Source: CAXMNX01 sp964194845 (GTDB lineage: Bacteria; Pseudomonadota; Alphaproteobacteria; Rhodobacterales; Rhodobacteraceae). Taken from it: a stretch of DNA of 64,000 bases. The notes beneath the pieces are model-generated. The model was not told the DNA's origin, ran no database searches, and saw only the letters and a list, made by a program, of their open reading frames with translations. The DNA is taken from NCBI GenBank assembly GCA_964194845.1, contig CAXMNX010000099.1:15052-79051 (forward strand). Direction: 5' to 3'. Made by a program: the position numbers and the translations under genes. Position 1 is the stretch's first letter. Each line of letters begins with the position of its first letter. Below, in pieces: positions 52,396 to 60,751 of this stretch.

Positions 52396-55300
52396 CTATT
52401 CAATCGGCGCATACCCCGGCGTCAGCCGATGTCTCAGAAATGCCATCGGATGCGCGCGCAAGGTCAACCGCATCGCGACGTAATCCTCGACCACATGCTC
52501 GCCCAGAGACATTTCAGGCAGGCGCGCCTCAGGCTCATTGATCCCCTCGCCATCAATATCGCCTGCAAATAACGGCAACGGCTTTTCCGATACCAGCGCT
52601 GCCGCCCCCCAAAGCGCCTCGCGCCGGGTAAGCCCGAGGGACGCAAAGGTATCCGCTTCGGCCAACGCCCGAAGCTGCCGCGGCTCAACCCCTGCGCGCC
52701 GCCAGACGTCCTCGACTGTCTGATAGCCATTGCCACGCGCGGCGGCGATCCAGGTGCCCTCATCCTCTTTCAATGACTTGATCTGCCGAAACCCAAGGCG
52801 CAACGCCAGCCCGCCCCGCCCGTCGGCTTCCATGATATTGTCCCAGGTGGAGGCATTGATATCAACGGCGCGCACCTCGACCCCGTGTTCGCGGGCATCG
52901 CGGACGATCTGCGCAGGCGCATAAAACCCCATCGGCTGAGCGTTCAAAAGCGCGCAGGCGAAGATACCTGCGTGGTGGCATTTGAGCCAACTGGAGGCAT
53001 AGACCAGCAAAGCGAAAGACGCGGCGTGCGATTCCGGAAACCCATAGGATCCAAACCCCTCGATCTGGGAAAAGCAGCGCTGGGCGAAATCGTCGTCATA
53101 TCCGTTCTCGCGCATTCCTTTGATGAAGCGGGTGCGGAAGTCGCTGACGTTGCCATGCTTCTTGAAGGTGGCGAGCGAGCGGCGCAACCGGTCGGCTTCT
53201 TCCGGCGAGAACCCCGCGCCGACAATCGCGATCTGCATCGCCTGTTCCTGAAACAGCGGCACGCCCAGCGTCTTGCCAAGCACTTCGCCCAAAGCATCGG
53301 AAGGAAACTGCACCTTCTCCTCGCCATTCCGGCGGCGCAGATAGGGATGCACCATATCCCCCTGGATCGGCCCCGGGCGAATGATCGCCACCTCGATCAC
53401 CAGATCATAAAAGGTGCGCGGCTTCATCCGGGGCAGGAAATTCATCTGTGCCCGACTTTCCACCTGAAAGACGCCAAGCGAGTCTGCCTTGCACAGCATG
53501 TCATAAACCGCCGGGTCCTCGGGTGGCAGCGTCGCGAGCGAATAATCGATCTGGTGGTGCCGCTCGATCAGCTCAAAAGCCTTGCGGATACAGCTCAGCA
53601 TCCCCAGCGCCAGCACATCGACCTTCAGGATGCCCAGGCTGTCGATATCATCCTTGTCCCAGCAGATGACGGTGCGGTCCTCCATCGTCGCGTTCTCGAC
53701 CGGCACCAATTCGTCCAGCCGACCCTCGGTAATGATAAAACCGCCGACATGCTGGGACAGGTGGCGGGGAAAGCCCTGGATCTCAAAGATCAGCTCCAAC
53801 GTCTGCGCCAGCCGCCGGTCGGTCGGATCAAGCCCGATCTCTCTAAGCTGCTGATCAGCCGTGCCGGAGGTATCGAAAAACCCCCAAAGCTGGGACGAAA
53901 TAGCCGAGATGGTGTCCTCGGTCAGCCCCATGGCTTTCCCTACCTCGCGGATCGCCCGTTTGCCGCGATAATGCACAACGGTCGCGCAAAGCCCGGCACG
54001 GTGGCGGCCATAGCGTTCATAGATATGCTGGATCACCTCCTCGCGACGTTCGTGTTCGAAATCGACGTCGATGTCGGGGGGCTCGTCACGCGCCTCGCTG
54101 ACGAAACGTTCAAAGACCATGGTGCCGATCTCGGGGCTGACGCTGGTGACACCCAGGCAATAGCAAACGACCGAATTGGCCGCCGACCCGCGCCCCTGAC
54201 ACAGGATGTTCCGCGACCGGGCAAAGGCCACGACATCGCGAACAGTCAGGAAATAGGGCTCATAGTTCAGCTTGGAGATCAGCGTCAGTTCGTGCTTCAG
54301 AAGCTTTCGCACATGATCCGGCGCGCCTGCGGGATAGCGCCACTTCAGCCCCTCATACGCCAGCCGTGCCAGCCGTCCTGCTGCGGTCTCACCCTCGGCA
54401 ATCTCGGAGGGGTATTCATACCGCAACTCATTCAGCGAAAAGATAAGCGCATCGGCCAGCGTTGCGGCCCGGTCCACAGCCTCGCCATGGGGACCGAATA
54501 AGCGACGCATCTCGACCTCCGACCTCAGTCGTTCCTCCGAATTGGCCAGCGCCGCCCGGCCAAGGTCATCGACCTTCACGCCCGTGCGTATGGCGGTCAG
54601 AACATCAGCAAGCTTGTGACGGCCCCCGTGGTGCATCCGGGGGCTGGCGCTGGCGATGGTGGAAATGCCCATGTCCGTCGCCAACCGGGCCAGCCTGTCA
54701 AACCGCTCCGGATCCTGTCCGTCATAGCGGGGTGCTATCAGAAGATAGCAATCTTCGGGAAAGCAGCGCGTCAGCCGCCGCGCCTCTTGCAGCCATCCGT
54801 GCGCGCCGTTTTGCGCCGCCTCGCCAGTTGGCGGATGAATAAGCAGCGCCAGACCCCGCCCGAACTCGACCAGATCATCCATTCGCAGATGACACGACCC
54901 TTTCTCGGCCCGAAGCCGCCCGCGCGAGATCAATCGGCAAAGCCGCCCCCATCCGGCGCGATCCTTCGGCAAAGCTGTGGCGGTAAATCCTGTATCCAGC
55001 ACAATCCGCGCGGCCGGGATCAGCCGCGGCACGTTCAGGATCGAGGCGGATGCATCCAGTGGCGGCGGCTGAACCCTTGCCTCAAACCCCGCCTTCGCGC
55101 CGCCCGCAAAATCCGCAACCTCCTCGGGTGCAAGCGTCCCGTTCTTTTGCCGCTGACGGGTTCCGGGATAGCTTTCGACGACCCGGCGCTTGCCGACCCA
55201 GGCCATGACCGGCGCGGGCGGGCCGATCAACTCGGCCTCCAGCCGCTCTTTCACTTGCCGCGCAATCTCGCGCGCTCGTGTATGCCCCCGCACAATCCCC

Positions 55301-55434
55301 GCGACCGAGTTCTCATCCGCAATCGCAATTGCCGATAACCCAAGAAGTGCGGCGCGGTCGACATACTCCTCGGCATGGCTTGCACCGGTCAGGAACGTAA
55401 AGTTCGACGTGATATCAAGCTCGGCGAAACTCAC
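52396..55434 (-). CDS. dnaE2: Error-prone DNA polymerase DnaE2
   Basis: The 1012 residues are a C-family alpha-subunit homologue with the PHP-like N-terminus (LDITSNFTFLTGASHAEEYV), the catalytic PDIDVDFEHERREEV and CQGRGSAANSVVCYCLG blocks, and a short C-terminus without the tau-binding tail of replicative DnaE. It carries out SOS mutagenic translesion synthesis. The start is GTG 55434 with AAGAGGA upstream. The usual partners imuA and imuB are not adjacent. Confidence 0.93.
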   Translation of the reverse strand: MSFAELDITSNFTFLTGASHAEEYVDRAALLGLSAIAIADENSVAGIVRGHTRAREIARQVKERLEAELIGPPAPVMAWVGKRRVVESYPGTRQRQKNGTLAPEEVADFAGGAKAGFEARVQPPPLDASASILNVPRLIPAARIVLDTGFTATALPKDRAGWGRLCRLISRGRLRAEKGSCHLRMDDLVEFGRGLALLIHPPTGEAAQNGAHGWLQEARRLTRCFPEDCYLLIAPRYDGQDPERFDRLARLATDMGISTIASASPRMHHGGRHKLADVLTAIRTGVKVDDLGRAALANSEERLRSEVEMRRLFGPHGEAVDRAATLADALIFSLNELRYEYPSEIAEGETAAGRLARLAYEGLKWRYPAGAPDHVRKLLKHELTLISKLNYEPYFLTVRDVVAFARSRNILCQGRGSAANSVVCYCLGVTSVSPEIGTMVFERFVSEARDEPPDIDVDFEHERREEVIQHIYERYGRHRAGLCATVVHYRGKRAIREVGKAMGLTEDTISAISSQLWGFFDTSGTADQQLREIGLDPTDRRLAQTLELIFEIQGFPRHLSQHVGGFIITEGRLDELVPVENATMEDRTVICWDKDDIDSLGILKVDVLALGMLSCIRKAFELIERHHQIDYSLATLPPEDPAVYDMLCKADSLGVFQVESRAQMNFLPRMKPRTFYDLVIEVAIIRPGPIQGDMVHPYLRRRNGEEKVQFPSDALGEVLGKTLGVPLFQEQAMQIAIVGAGFSPEEADRLRRSLATFKKHGNVSDFRTRFIKGMRENGYDDDFAQRCFSQIEGFGSYGFPESHAASFALLVYASSWLKCHHAGIFACALLNAQPMGFYAPAQIVRDAREHGVEVRAVDINASTWDNIMEADGRGGLALRLGFRQIKSLKEDEGTWIAAARGNGYQTVEDVWRRAGVEPRQLRALAEADTFASLGLTRREALWGAAALVSEKPLPLFAGDIDGEGINEPEARLPEMSLGEHVVEDYVAMRLTLRAHPMAFLRHRLTPGYAPIE

Positions 55435-55461
55435 GAAATCCTCTTCATCTTTTCAAAAATA

Positions 55462-55503
55462 CGCCGGGGGGCGAGCAAAGCGAGCGGGGCAGAGCCCCCG
55501 GCG
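55462..55503 (-). repeat. GC-rich hairpin repeat with T-run, terminator-like on the minus strand
   Basis: CGCCGGGGG (55462-55470) and CCCCCGGCG (55495-55503) form a perfect 9-bp stem. Read on the minus strand, the stem is followed by GTATTTTTG, which is terminator-like. It lies about 25 bases before the dnaE2 start. The same kind of stem with a nearby AAATA-type flank occurs at 63,050-63,103, suggesting a dispersed family of terminator repeats. Confidence 0.55.
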
Positions 55504-55719
55504 GACCGACCCGAACGACTCAGCTACATCCCGGTATTATATTCACGTTTTGTTCTCATTTCCAGCACCACCCGTTTCCCGCATTCACGCGACCCCACCC
55601 CGATTTCACGAAGCGTTCACGCCCCGCCGGGTCCGCCGGTTGACCGATGCCATCCCCGGACGCACGCTGCCTCTACGAAGTGTTTTCGCGAGTGTGTAAA
55701 AAAAACAATTTCAGCCCAT

Positions 55720-55762
55720 CGGCCGGTGGCGGATCATTGCAAGTCCGAAAACCCACCGGCCG
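55720..55762. repeat. 10-bp inverted repeat upstream of the Tag-like gene
   Basis: CGGCCGGTGG (55720-55729) and CCACCGGCCG (55753-55762) are perfect reverse complements with a 23-base spacer, ending 84 bases before the plus-strand start. It may be a hairpin or an operator. No T-run follows on the plus strand. Confidence 0.4.
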
Positions 55763-55846
55763 AATTTCGTCACGTTGCCGCGCGCCTCAGTCGTCACCTG
55801 TCCCCCCAAGACGTCCTTGGATAGACTAGCTCCAAAGGAGCGGCTC

Positions 55847-56509
55847 ATGCACACATTCGACGAGATATTCAAGATCGCTGCTGACCGGCACGGCGGGGCG
55901 GCCGCACTTGAAGAAAAGCTCGGCAACCCAACCCCTCAGACCGATCCGGCAAAGATCCCCGAGGACCGCTGGCTCGCCATGATGACGCGCTGTATTTTCA
56001 ACGCCGGCTTCAACTGGAAGGTCATCGACGCCAAGTGGGATGGTTTCGAGACCGCGTTTCACGGTTTCAGCGTGGATCGGTGCGCGATGATGGACGACGC
56101 TTGGCTGGACGAGTTGCTGAAGGACACCCGCATCGTCCGCAATGGCGCGAAAATCCAGACCGTGCGTGACAACGCCGTCTTCGTGCAGGAACTTCGCGCC
56201 GAGGGTGGCATCGCCAAGGTGATCGCCGAATGGCCGGCCGACAACTACATCGGTCTCCTTGAGATGCTGAAGACCCGCGGCAGCCGCCTTGGCGGTGCCA
56301 CGGCGCAGTATTTCCTGCGATTCTCCGGCGCCGACAGCTTCATTCTATCTGGCGACGTCACCGGCCGCCTGATCGCCGAAGGCGTGGTCGACAAAGCGCC
56401 GACGTCCAAAGGTGCAATGCGAGCGGTTCAGGAGGCATTCAGCGACTGGCGCACGCAGTCAGGCCGGTCGCTGACCGAGATCAGTCGCGTTCTGGCGATG
56501 TCGATCTGA
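55847..56509 (+). CDS. Tag-like DNA glycosylase lacking the Tag zinc site
   Basis: From ATG 55847 (AAAGGAG eight bases upstream) the protein has 220 residues. It resembles DNA-3-methyladenine glycosylase I-type helix-hairpin-helix proteins: RWLAMMTRCIFNAGFNWKVIDAKWDGFETAFHGF, KDTRIVRNGAKIQTVRDNA and DVTGRLIAEGVVDKAPTSKGAM. The N- and C-terminal Cys/His zinc ligands of true Tag are absent. It probably acts in base excision; the lesion is unknown. Confidence 0.8.
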   Translation: MHTFDEIFKIAADRHGGAAALEEKLGNPTPQTDPAKIPEDRWLAMMTRCIFNAGFNWKVIDAKWDGFETAFHGFSVDRCAMMDDAWLDELLKDTRIVRNGAKIQTVRDNAVFVQELRAEGGIAKVIAEWPADNYIGLLEMLKTRGSRLGGATAQYFLRFSGADSFILSGDVTGRLIAEGVVDKAPTSKGAMRAVQEAFSDWRTQSGRSLTEISRVLAMSI

Positions 56510-56511
56510 GA

Positions 56512-56985
56512 TCACTCTGAGGCAGCGCAAAGCCCGGTCCGATGGCATTCCAGAAGCCGCCGCTCCGCCGCCCGGTCCCATTGCACCACGTCGCCGCCAC
56601 AAGGACCGATGCGAAGCGTCAGTTCGTCGTCCGTGACCTGCAACGCAGCGAATAATTCACCCGTCAGATCTTTCGCACTGCTGCACCATACTGAAAGACA
56701 ATGCGCCTCGATTGTGACCGGCTGGTCAAACGCAGTGCCAAATCCATGACTGGTCAACCCGGTGCCGGTGATCCGCGCGGAAGTCAGTGCGGGCGTGTCA
56801 GAATTCGGAACCGGATCGTTCACACGACCGGTCAGGTCAACCCGGCCCTTCACGAAATAATATACTTCTTCCGCGTCGCGCGCCCTCTCATAAAGCATAA
56901 CCGCATTGGGCTGAAGACACGACAGCGCCAGAGCGGGCGTTCCGGCGGCAATCAGTGCAGCGAGGATAACAAACAGTCGGATCAT
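56512..56985 (-). CDS. Uncharacterised secreted protein with several cysteines
   Basis: The 157 residues begin with a signal peptide (RLFVILAALIAAGTPALAL) followed at once by SCLQPNAVMLYERARDAEEV. Six cysteines in the mature part (for example HCLSVWC, GPCGG, LECHRTGLC) suggest disulphide bonds. A lipoprotein is unlikely because no lipobox is seen. Its ATG overlaps the rppH stop by four bases. No family recognised. Confidence 0.7.
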   Translation of the reverse strand: MIRLFVILAALIAAGTPALALSCLQPNAVMLYERARDAEEVYYFVKGRVDLTGRVNDPVPNSDTPALTSARITGTGLTSHGFGTAFDQPVTIEAHCLSVWCSSAKDLTGELFAALQVTDDELTLRIGPCGGDVVQWDRAAERRLLECHRTGLCAASE

Positions 56986-57461
56986 GTCCTGCTCTCCAGT
57001 TGCGGGCGGAATACGGCAATCACCTTCTCATAGACGTCGCGCTTAAACGGTACAATATCGCGCAACACCTCGTCTGGTGTCGACCAGCGCCAGCGGGCGA
57101 ATTCCTTGTCGTGCTTGAAGATGTCGATCTCATCATCGTCTCCCACAAACTCCAGCAGGAACCACTTCTGCCTCTGACCGCGAAACCGCCCCTTCCAAAG
57201 CTTGCCCACAAGGTGATCAGGAAGATCATACAGCACCCAATCGGGGTGCTCGGCAACCAGCCAGGCGCTTTGCGGCGTGACCCCGGTTTCCTCCTCCAAC
57301 TCGCGAAACGCCGCGGCGTCAGGCGTTTCTCCGGCATCAATTCCACCCTGCGGCATCTGCCAGGCACCGGGTGTATCAACACGTTCACCGGTGAAAATCC
57401 GACCAGTCGCGTTCACCAGAACGACGCCAACACAAGGGCGATAGGGCAGAACGTTACTCAT
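56982..57461 (-). CDS. rppH: RNA pyrophosphohydrolase
   Basis: This Nudix hydrolase removes pyrophosphate from 5'-triphosphorylated RNA and so starts mRNA decay. The 159 residues have YRPCVGVVLVNATGRIFTGER and the Nudix box GGIDAGETPDAAAFRELEEETGV split at residues 39-61. WLLYDLPDHL-like and WKGRFRGQRQKWFLLEF segments typical of RppH follow. It is divergent from asd. Confidence 0.93.
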   Translation of the reverse strand: MSNVLPYRPCVGVVLVNATGRIFTGERVDTPGAWQMPQGGIDAGETPDAAAFRELEEETGVTPQSAWLVAEHPDWVLYDLPDHLVGKLWKGRFRGQRQKWFLLEFVGDDDEIDIFKHDKEFARWRWSTPDEVLRDIVPFKRDVYEKVIAVFRPQLESRT

Positions 57462-57634
57462 GCGGGATATGTCTCAGAGTGTCCGCCGCTATTCAATAGC
57501 AAGCCATCCAACGTGCAATTGATGGCGAAGATCACGAATATTCATTCGCGATCCCGGCCCGATCTATGGTTTACCCTTTTCCCACTGGCATCCACGCGCT
57601 ATAGGGCGCCGTCCCAATCCTACAGGAGGTCAAA

Positions 57635-58657
57635 GTGGGCTATCGCGTCGTTGTTGCGGGCGCCACGGGCAGCGTGGGCCGCGAAATGCTGAATATTCTG
57701 GCCGAACGCCAGTTTCCTGCCGATGAAGTTGTCGCACTTGCAAGCCGCAGGTCGCTCGGCACCGAGGTTAGCTATGGCGACAAGACGCTTAAGATCAAAG
57801 ACCTCGACACATTCGACTTTACCGGCTTCGACATCGCACTATTCGCCATCGGCGCGACCGCCACAAAGGACTACGCGCCCAAAGCCGCCAAGGCGGGCTG
57901 TGTGGTGATTGATAACTCATCGCTCTATCGCTACGACCCGGCCGTTCCGCTGATCGTACCCGAAGTGAACCCGGACGCGATCGAGGGCTACGCCAGGAAA
58001 AACATCATCGCGAACCCAAACTGCTCCACCGCCCAGTTGGTTGTCGCGCTGAAGCCATTGCATGATCGCGCCACGGTCAAGCGCGTGGTTGTCTCGACCT
58101 ACCAGTCGGCTTCCGGTGCCGGGAAAGAAGGCATGGACGAGCTTTGGGAACAAACCAAAGCGATCTACAACCCAACGGCCGAGGTCCCGCCGAATAAGTT
58201 CCCAAAGCAGATCGCCTTCAACGTCATTCCGCACATTGACGTCTTCATTGATGACGGATCGACCAAGGAAGAATGGAAGATGGTCGCCGAGACCAAAAAG
58301 ATCATCGACACCAAGATCAAGATCACCGCGACCTGTGTCCGGGTGCCGGTCTTTGTCGGCCATTCCGAAGCGGTGAATGTTGAGACCGAAGACTTCCTTG
58401 ACGAAGACGAAGCCCGCGACATCCTTCGCCAAAGCCCCGGCATCCTGGTTGTCGATAAGCGCGAGGATGGCGGATATATCACGCCGGTCGATTGCGTCGG
58501 AGACTATGCAACCTTCATTAGCCGCATTCGCCAGGATTCGACAATCGAGAACGGTTTGAATTTCTGGTGCGTCTCAGACAATCTGCGCAAAGGTGCCGCG
58601 TTGAACGCGGTCCAGATTGCTGAACTCCTCGGGAATCGAGTTCTCAAAAAAGGTTGA
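57635..58657 (+). CDS. asd: Aspartate-semialdehyde dehydrogenase
   Basis: This enzyme reduces aspartyl phosphate to aspartate semialdehyde, the branch point to lysine, threonine, methionine and diaminopimelate. The 340 residues start at a GTG with a near-perfect CAGGAGGT site. They include the NADP motif VAGATGSVGREML, the catalytic Cys130 in IANPNCSTAQLVVAL and the SASGAGKEGMDEL block. It shares the lysine pathway with lysA in this window. Confidence 0.96.
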   Translation: MGYRVVVAGATGSVGREMLNILAERQFPADEVVALASRRSLGTEVSYGDKTLKIKDLDTFDFTGFDIALFAIGATATKDYAPKAAKAGCVVIDNSSLYRYDPAVPLIVPEVNPDAIEGYARKNIIANPNCSTAQLVVALKPLHDRATVKRVVVSTYQSASGAGKEGMDELWEQTKAIYNPTAEVPPNKFPKQIAFNVIPHIDVFIDDGSTKEEWKMVAETKKIIDTKIKITATCVRVPVFVGHSEAVNVETEDFLDEDEARDILRQSPGILVVDKREDGGYITPVDCVGDYATFISRIRQDSTIENGLNFWCVSDNLRKGAALNAVQIAELLGNRVLKKG

Positions 58658-58988
58658 GCCGCGAAGAATCACCGGCAATTTCGATTGGGCGGCAATCCGG
58701 CCCCGGTACAATTGTTTTCGCCAATGCTCTAGTCCGGTTCTGGTTGTATGGATTGTGCAAACTCGCCGGAACCGAAGACCGAAAATACGTCGATGAATTC
58801 CCGCATTGCCGATTGTTGTTTTGGCTTCGCAAAATAAGACATTTCCATGTGCAATTCGGGCATTTTCGTGCGCCCGCCTTTGCGCCGACGTCGCCCCGCC
58901 ACGTTCTTGCCACATTCTGCCCCGGATCCCGCCACTTTTCGCCCGAAAGCTTCAGCGAACGGCCAATAGATCAAAAGGGTCAGTAACG
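58658..58988. other. Intergenic stretch after asd
   Basis: This is a 331-base gap. CGGTTC (58735-58740) and GAACCG (58769-58774) could form a weak hairpin without a T-run. No ribosome binding site plus frame is convincing on either strand, although it must hold the promoter of the following small gene. Confidence 0.5.
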
Positions 58989-59264
58989 ATGACGCCGATT
59001 ACCGAAGACCAGGTTCTGTCCTTGATGAAAGGTCTGGAAACCAGAGAAAAAAATGCCTTGAAGCGCCTCGCGCGCTCGGTCGACCATCCCGACACCGGCG
59101 GGCGAATGACAGCTCGCGTTCTCAAATACACCAGCGCGGAAGCTGGCGAGCCCAAAGTTCACGAAAACAATGCCAAGCCGGTCGCCCTGGACCAGGTTCG
59201 GACCGCGCGAAAAGTCGGTCGCACACTGCAAGGGCAATTTTTCTATTCGCTGGGCGCAGGATAA
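58989..59264 (+). CDS. Small uncharacterised protein
   Basis: The 91-residue product (MTPITEDQVLSLMKGLETRE ... RTLQGQFFYSLGAG) is soluble, with a helical first half and a basic middle (LKRLARSVDHPDTGGRMTAR). AAAAGGGTCAGTAACG precedes the ATG. A longer frame from 58806 runs through the intergenic region. No family recognised. A 54-residue ORF follows after 72 bases. Confidence 0.55.
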   Translation: MTPITEDQVLSLMKGLETREKNALKRLARSVDHPDTGGRMTARVLKYTSAEAGEPKVHENNAKPVALDQVRTARKVGRTLQGQFFYSLGAG

Positions 59265-59336
59265 ACCCTCGCCTGAAACCTCACCGAATGTAACGAGTTC
59301 TCCGCTTTTGTCCGCCCGATTACTATGGAGAACATC

Positions 59337-59501
59337 ATGTCGCTGACCCTGCTCGAAACGGCGAAAATTCGTCGTCGCACTGCGCTGCTGAAAATCAATT
59401 CCGAAGATAAACTGCTGTCGTTCCGCCGCTTCCGCAATGCGGCCAACAAATCGAAGCCTGTTTTTCGCTCGGTCCGAAGCCCGTCGCTGGCAGCTGCCTA
59501 G
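59337..59501 (+). CDS. 54-residue basic small protein
   Basis: ATG 59337 with GGAG eight bases upstream opens a frame of 54 codons (MSLTLLETAKIRRRTALLKI ... RSVRSPSLAAA). It is strongly basic, with Arg/Lys clusters (KIRRR, FRRFRNAANK). There are no hydrophobic segments. It might bind nucleic acid or be a chance ORF. Ribosome binding site and position between genes favour a real gene. Confidence 0.45.
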   Translation: MSLTLLETAKIRRRTALLKINSEDKLLSFRRFRNAANKSKPVFRSVRSPSLAAA

Positions 59502-59528
59502 GAAAGCACCGCTCGCTTCAGCACAGCG

Positions 59529-60173
59529 TCAAACCGGCAAAAAACCGCCGCTTTCCTTATCAAACTGCTGAAGCCCGCCCTCCCCGATGTCCGTCCAAAG
59601 ACCGTGAAGCGTCAGCTCGCCGCCTTCAACCGCGGTGCTGACGAACGGAAAGGTCATCAGGTTCTCCAGGCTGATCAGCACCGCCTCTTTTTCAAGCGCA
59701 CGAATTTCGTCGTCCGCTTTGCCGTGGACACGTTCAAAGCCCGGGCGAAGAATATCCATCCATCGGCCGACGAAACTAGACATTTCCTCAAGTTCCGGGG
59801 CTTCGCCTGAACACATCGCGTGACACCCGGCAACGCCGCCGCATCCCGAATGCCCGATAACGATAAGATGCGCCACTTTCAGCGACGTCACAGCATATTC
59901 CACCGCGGCGGACGTGCCATGGCGATCACCATCCGGCTTATAGGGCGGAACCAGGTTGGCGACATTTCGGTGGATGAAAAATTCACCGGAATCGGCCCCA
60001 AAAATCGACGTCACATGCACCCGGCTGTCACAACAGGATATGATCATTGCACGCGGGTGCTGGCCCCCGGATGCCAGCCGCTTGAACCATGCGCGATTTT
60101 CTTCGTACGTCGTCGCCTTCCAGCCGTGATAGCGCTGGATCAGATAACTTGGAAGCGGTCGCGCGTGTTGCAT
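59529..60173 (-). CDS. Beta-class carbonic anhydrase
   Basis: This zinc enzyme interconverts CO2 and bicarbonate. From ATG 60173 it has 214 residues, with ligands in CCDSRV (Cys47, Asp49, Arg51) and GHSGCGG (His108, Cys111). FIHRNVANLVPP between them is typical. An in-frame ATG at 60236 adds 21 residues that are not part of the family. Confidence 0.93.
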   Translation of the reverse strand: MQHARPLPSYLIQRYHGWKATTYEENRAWFKRLASGGQHPRAMIISCCDSRVHVTSIFGADSGEFFIHRNVANLVPPYKPDGDRHGTSAAVEYAVTSLKVAHLIVIGHSGCGGVAGCHAMCSGEAPELEEMSSFVGRWMDILRPGFERVHGKADDEIRALEKEAVLISLENLMTFPFVSTAVEGGELTLHGLWTDIGEGGLQQFDKESGGFLPV

Positions 60174-60309
60174 AGACTTAGACCCGTGGGTTCGTAACGC
60201 CCCGACAATTCGGGGAAAATCCAAGATATTTTCCACTCTGTATCAATCAATTCTTTCCAGAGCGCAATTAGACCCATGACCGGCGTGTGGGGCGCGAGGT
60301 AGGTACGAC

Positions 60310-60690
60310 ATGGATAATGTCATTCAATTCAGACCGGTGGAACTGATCTTCATGGATGCGGTCCACCTGACAGAACTTGCAAGGGATAAAGGCGCGCTTC
60401 GGGCCGAATATATCGCCAACACAGCACTCGAAGAAATTGCCGAGCGTCTGACGATGGCGGAAGCCGCCTGGGCCTCCGGCGAATTTGCGCGGCTTCGCAA
60501 GATCGCGCGATTGCTGGTCGGCATGTCCGAACAGATGGGCATGGAAACTCTGGCCAAGATCGCCGCAATGGTGGCCGAGGCGACAACGGGGCTTGACGAT
60601 GTCGCACTCGCGGCTTTGGTGGCTCGGCTGGTGCGCGTGGGCGAAGGCTCGTTGTCGGCCATCTGGGATATTGGCCACCTTCGGCTCTGA
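60310..60690 (+). CDS. Uncharacterised helical protein
   Basis: The 126 residues (MDNVIQFRPVELIFMDAVHL ... SLSAIWDIGHLRL) look all-helical, Ala/Leu-rich, with no membrane segment long enough to span. The opening NVIQFRP resembles the start of many alphaproteobacterial small proteins. It lies just before the aminopeptidase gene (61 bases). No family recognised. Confidence 0.65.
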   Translation: MDNVIQFRPVELIFMDAVHLTELARDKGALRAEYIANTALEEIAERLTMAEAAWASGEFARLRKIARLLVGMSEQMGMETLAKIAAMVAEATTGLDDVALAALVARLVRVGEGSLSAIWDIGHLRL

Positions 60691-60751
60691 CACTTGCAGC
60701 ATGGGCAGATGCCACTAGGCTGGCGGGAAATTCCTGAGGGAGACCCGCACA

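Larger units (their letters stand above)
55435..55846. other. Intergenic stretch upstream of dnaE2
   Basis: The 412-base divergent gap between dnaE2 and the Tag-like gene holds a GC-rich hairpin repeat next to dnaE2 (55462-55503), an A8 run at 55698-55705, and a 10-bp inverted repeat (55720-55762). I found no perfect GTTC-N7-GTTC LexA site and no supported coding frame. Confidence 0.6.

Noticed and set aside
52885..54501. 538-codon plus-strand frame opposite dnaE2
   Set aside because: It is a long antisense shadow typical of GC-rich DNA. The product shows no domain, and dnaE2 on the other strand is unmistakable.
55435..55846. LexA box for dnaE2
   Set aside because: No perfect GTTC-N7-GTTC or its reverse complement was found. 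The nearest GTTC at about 55,556 lacks the second half.
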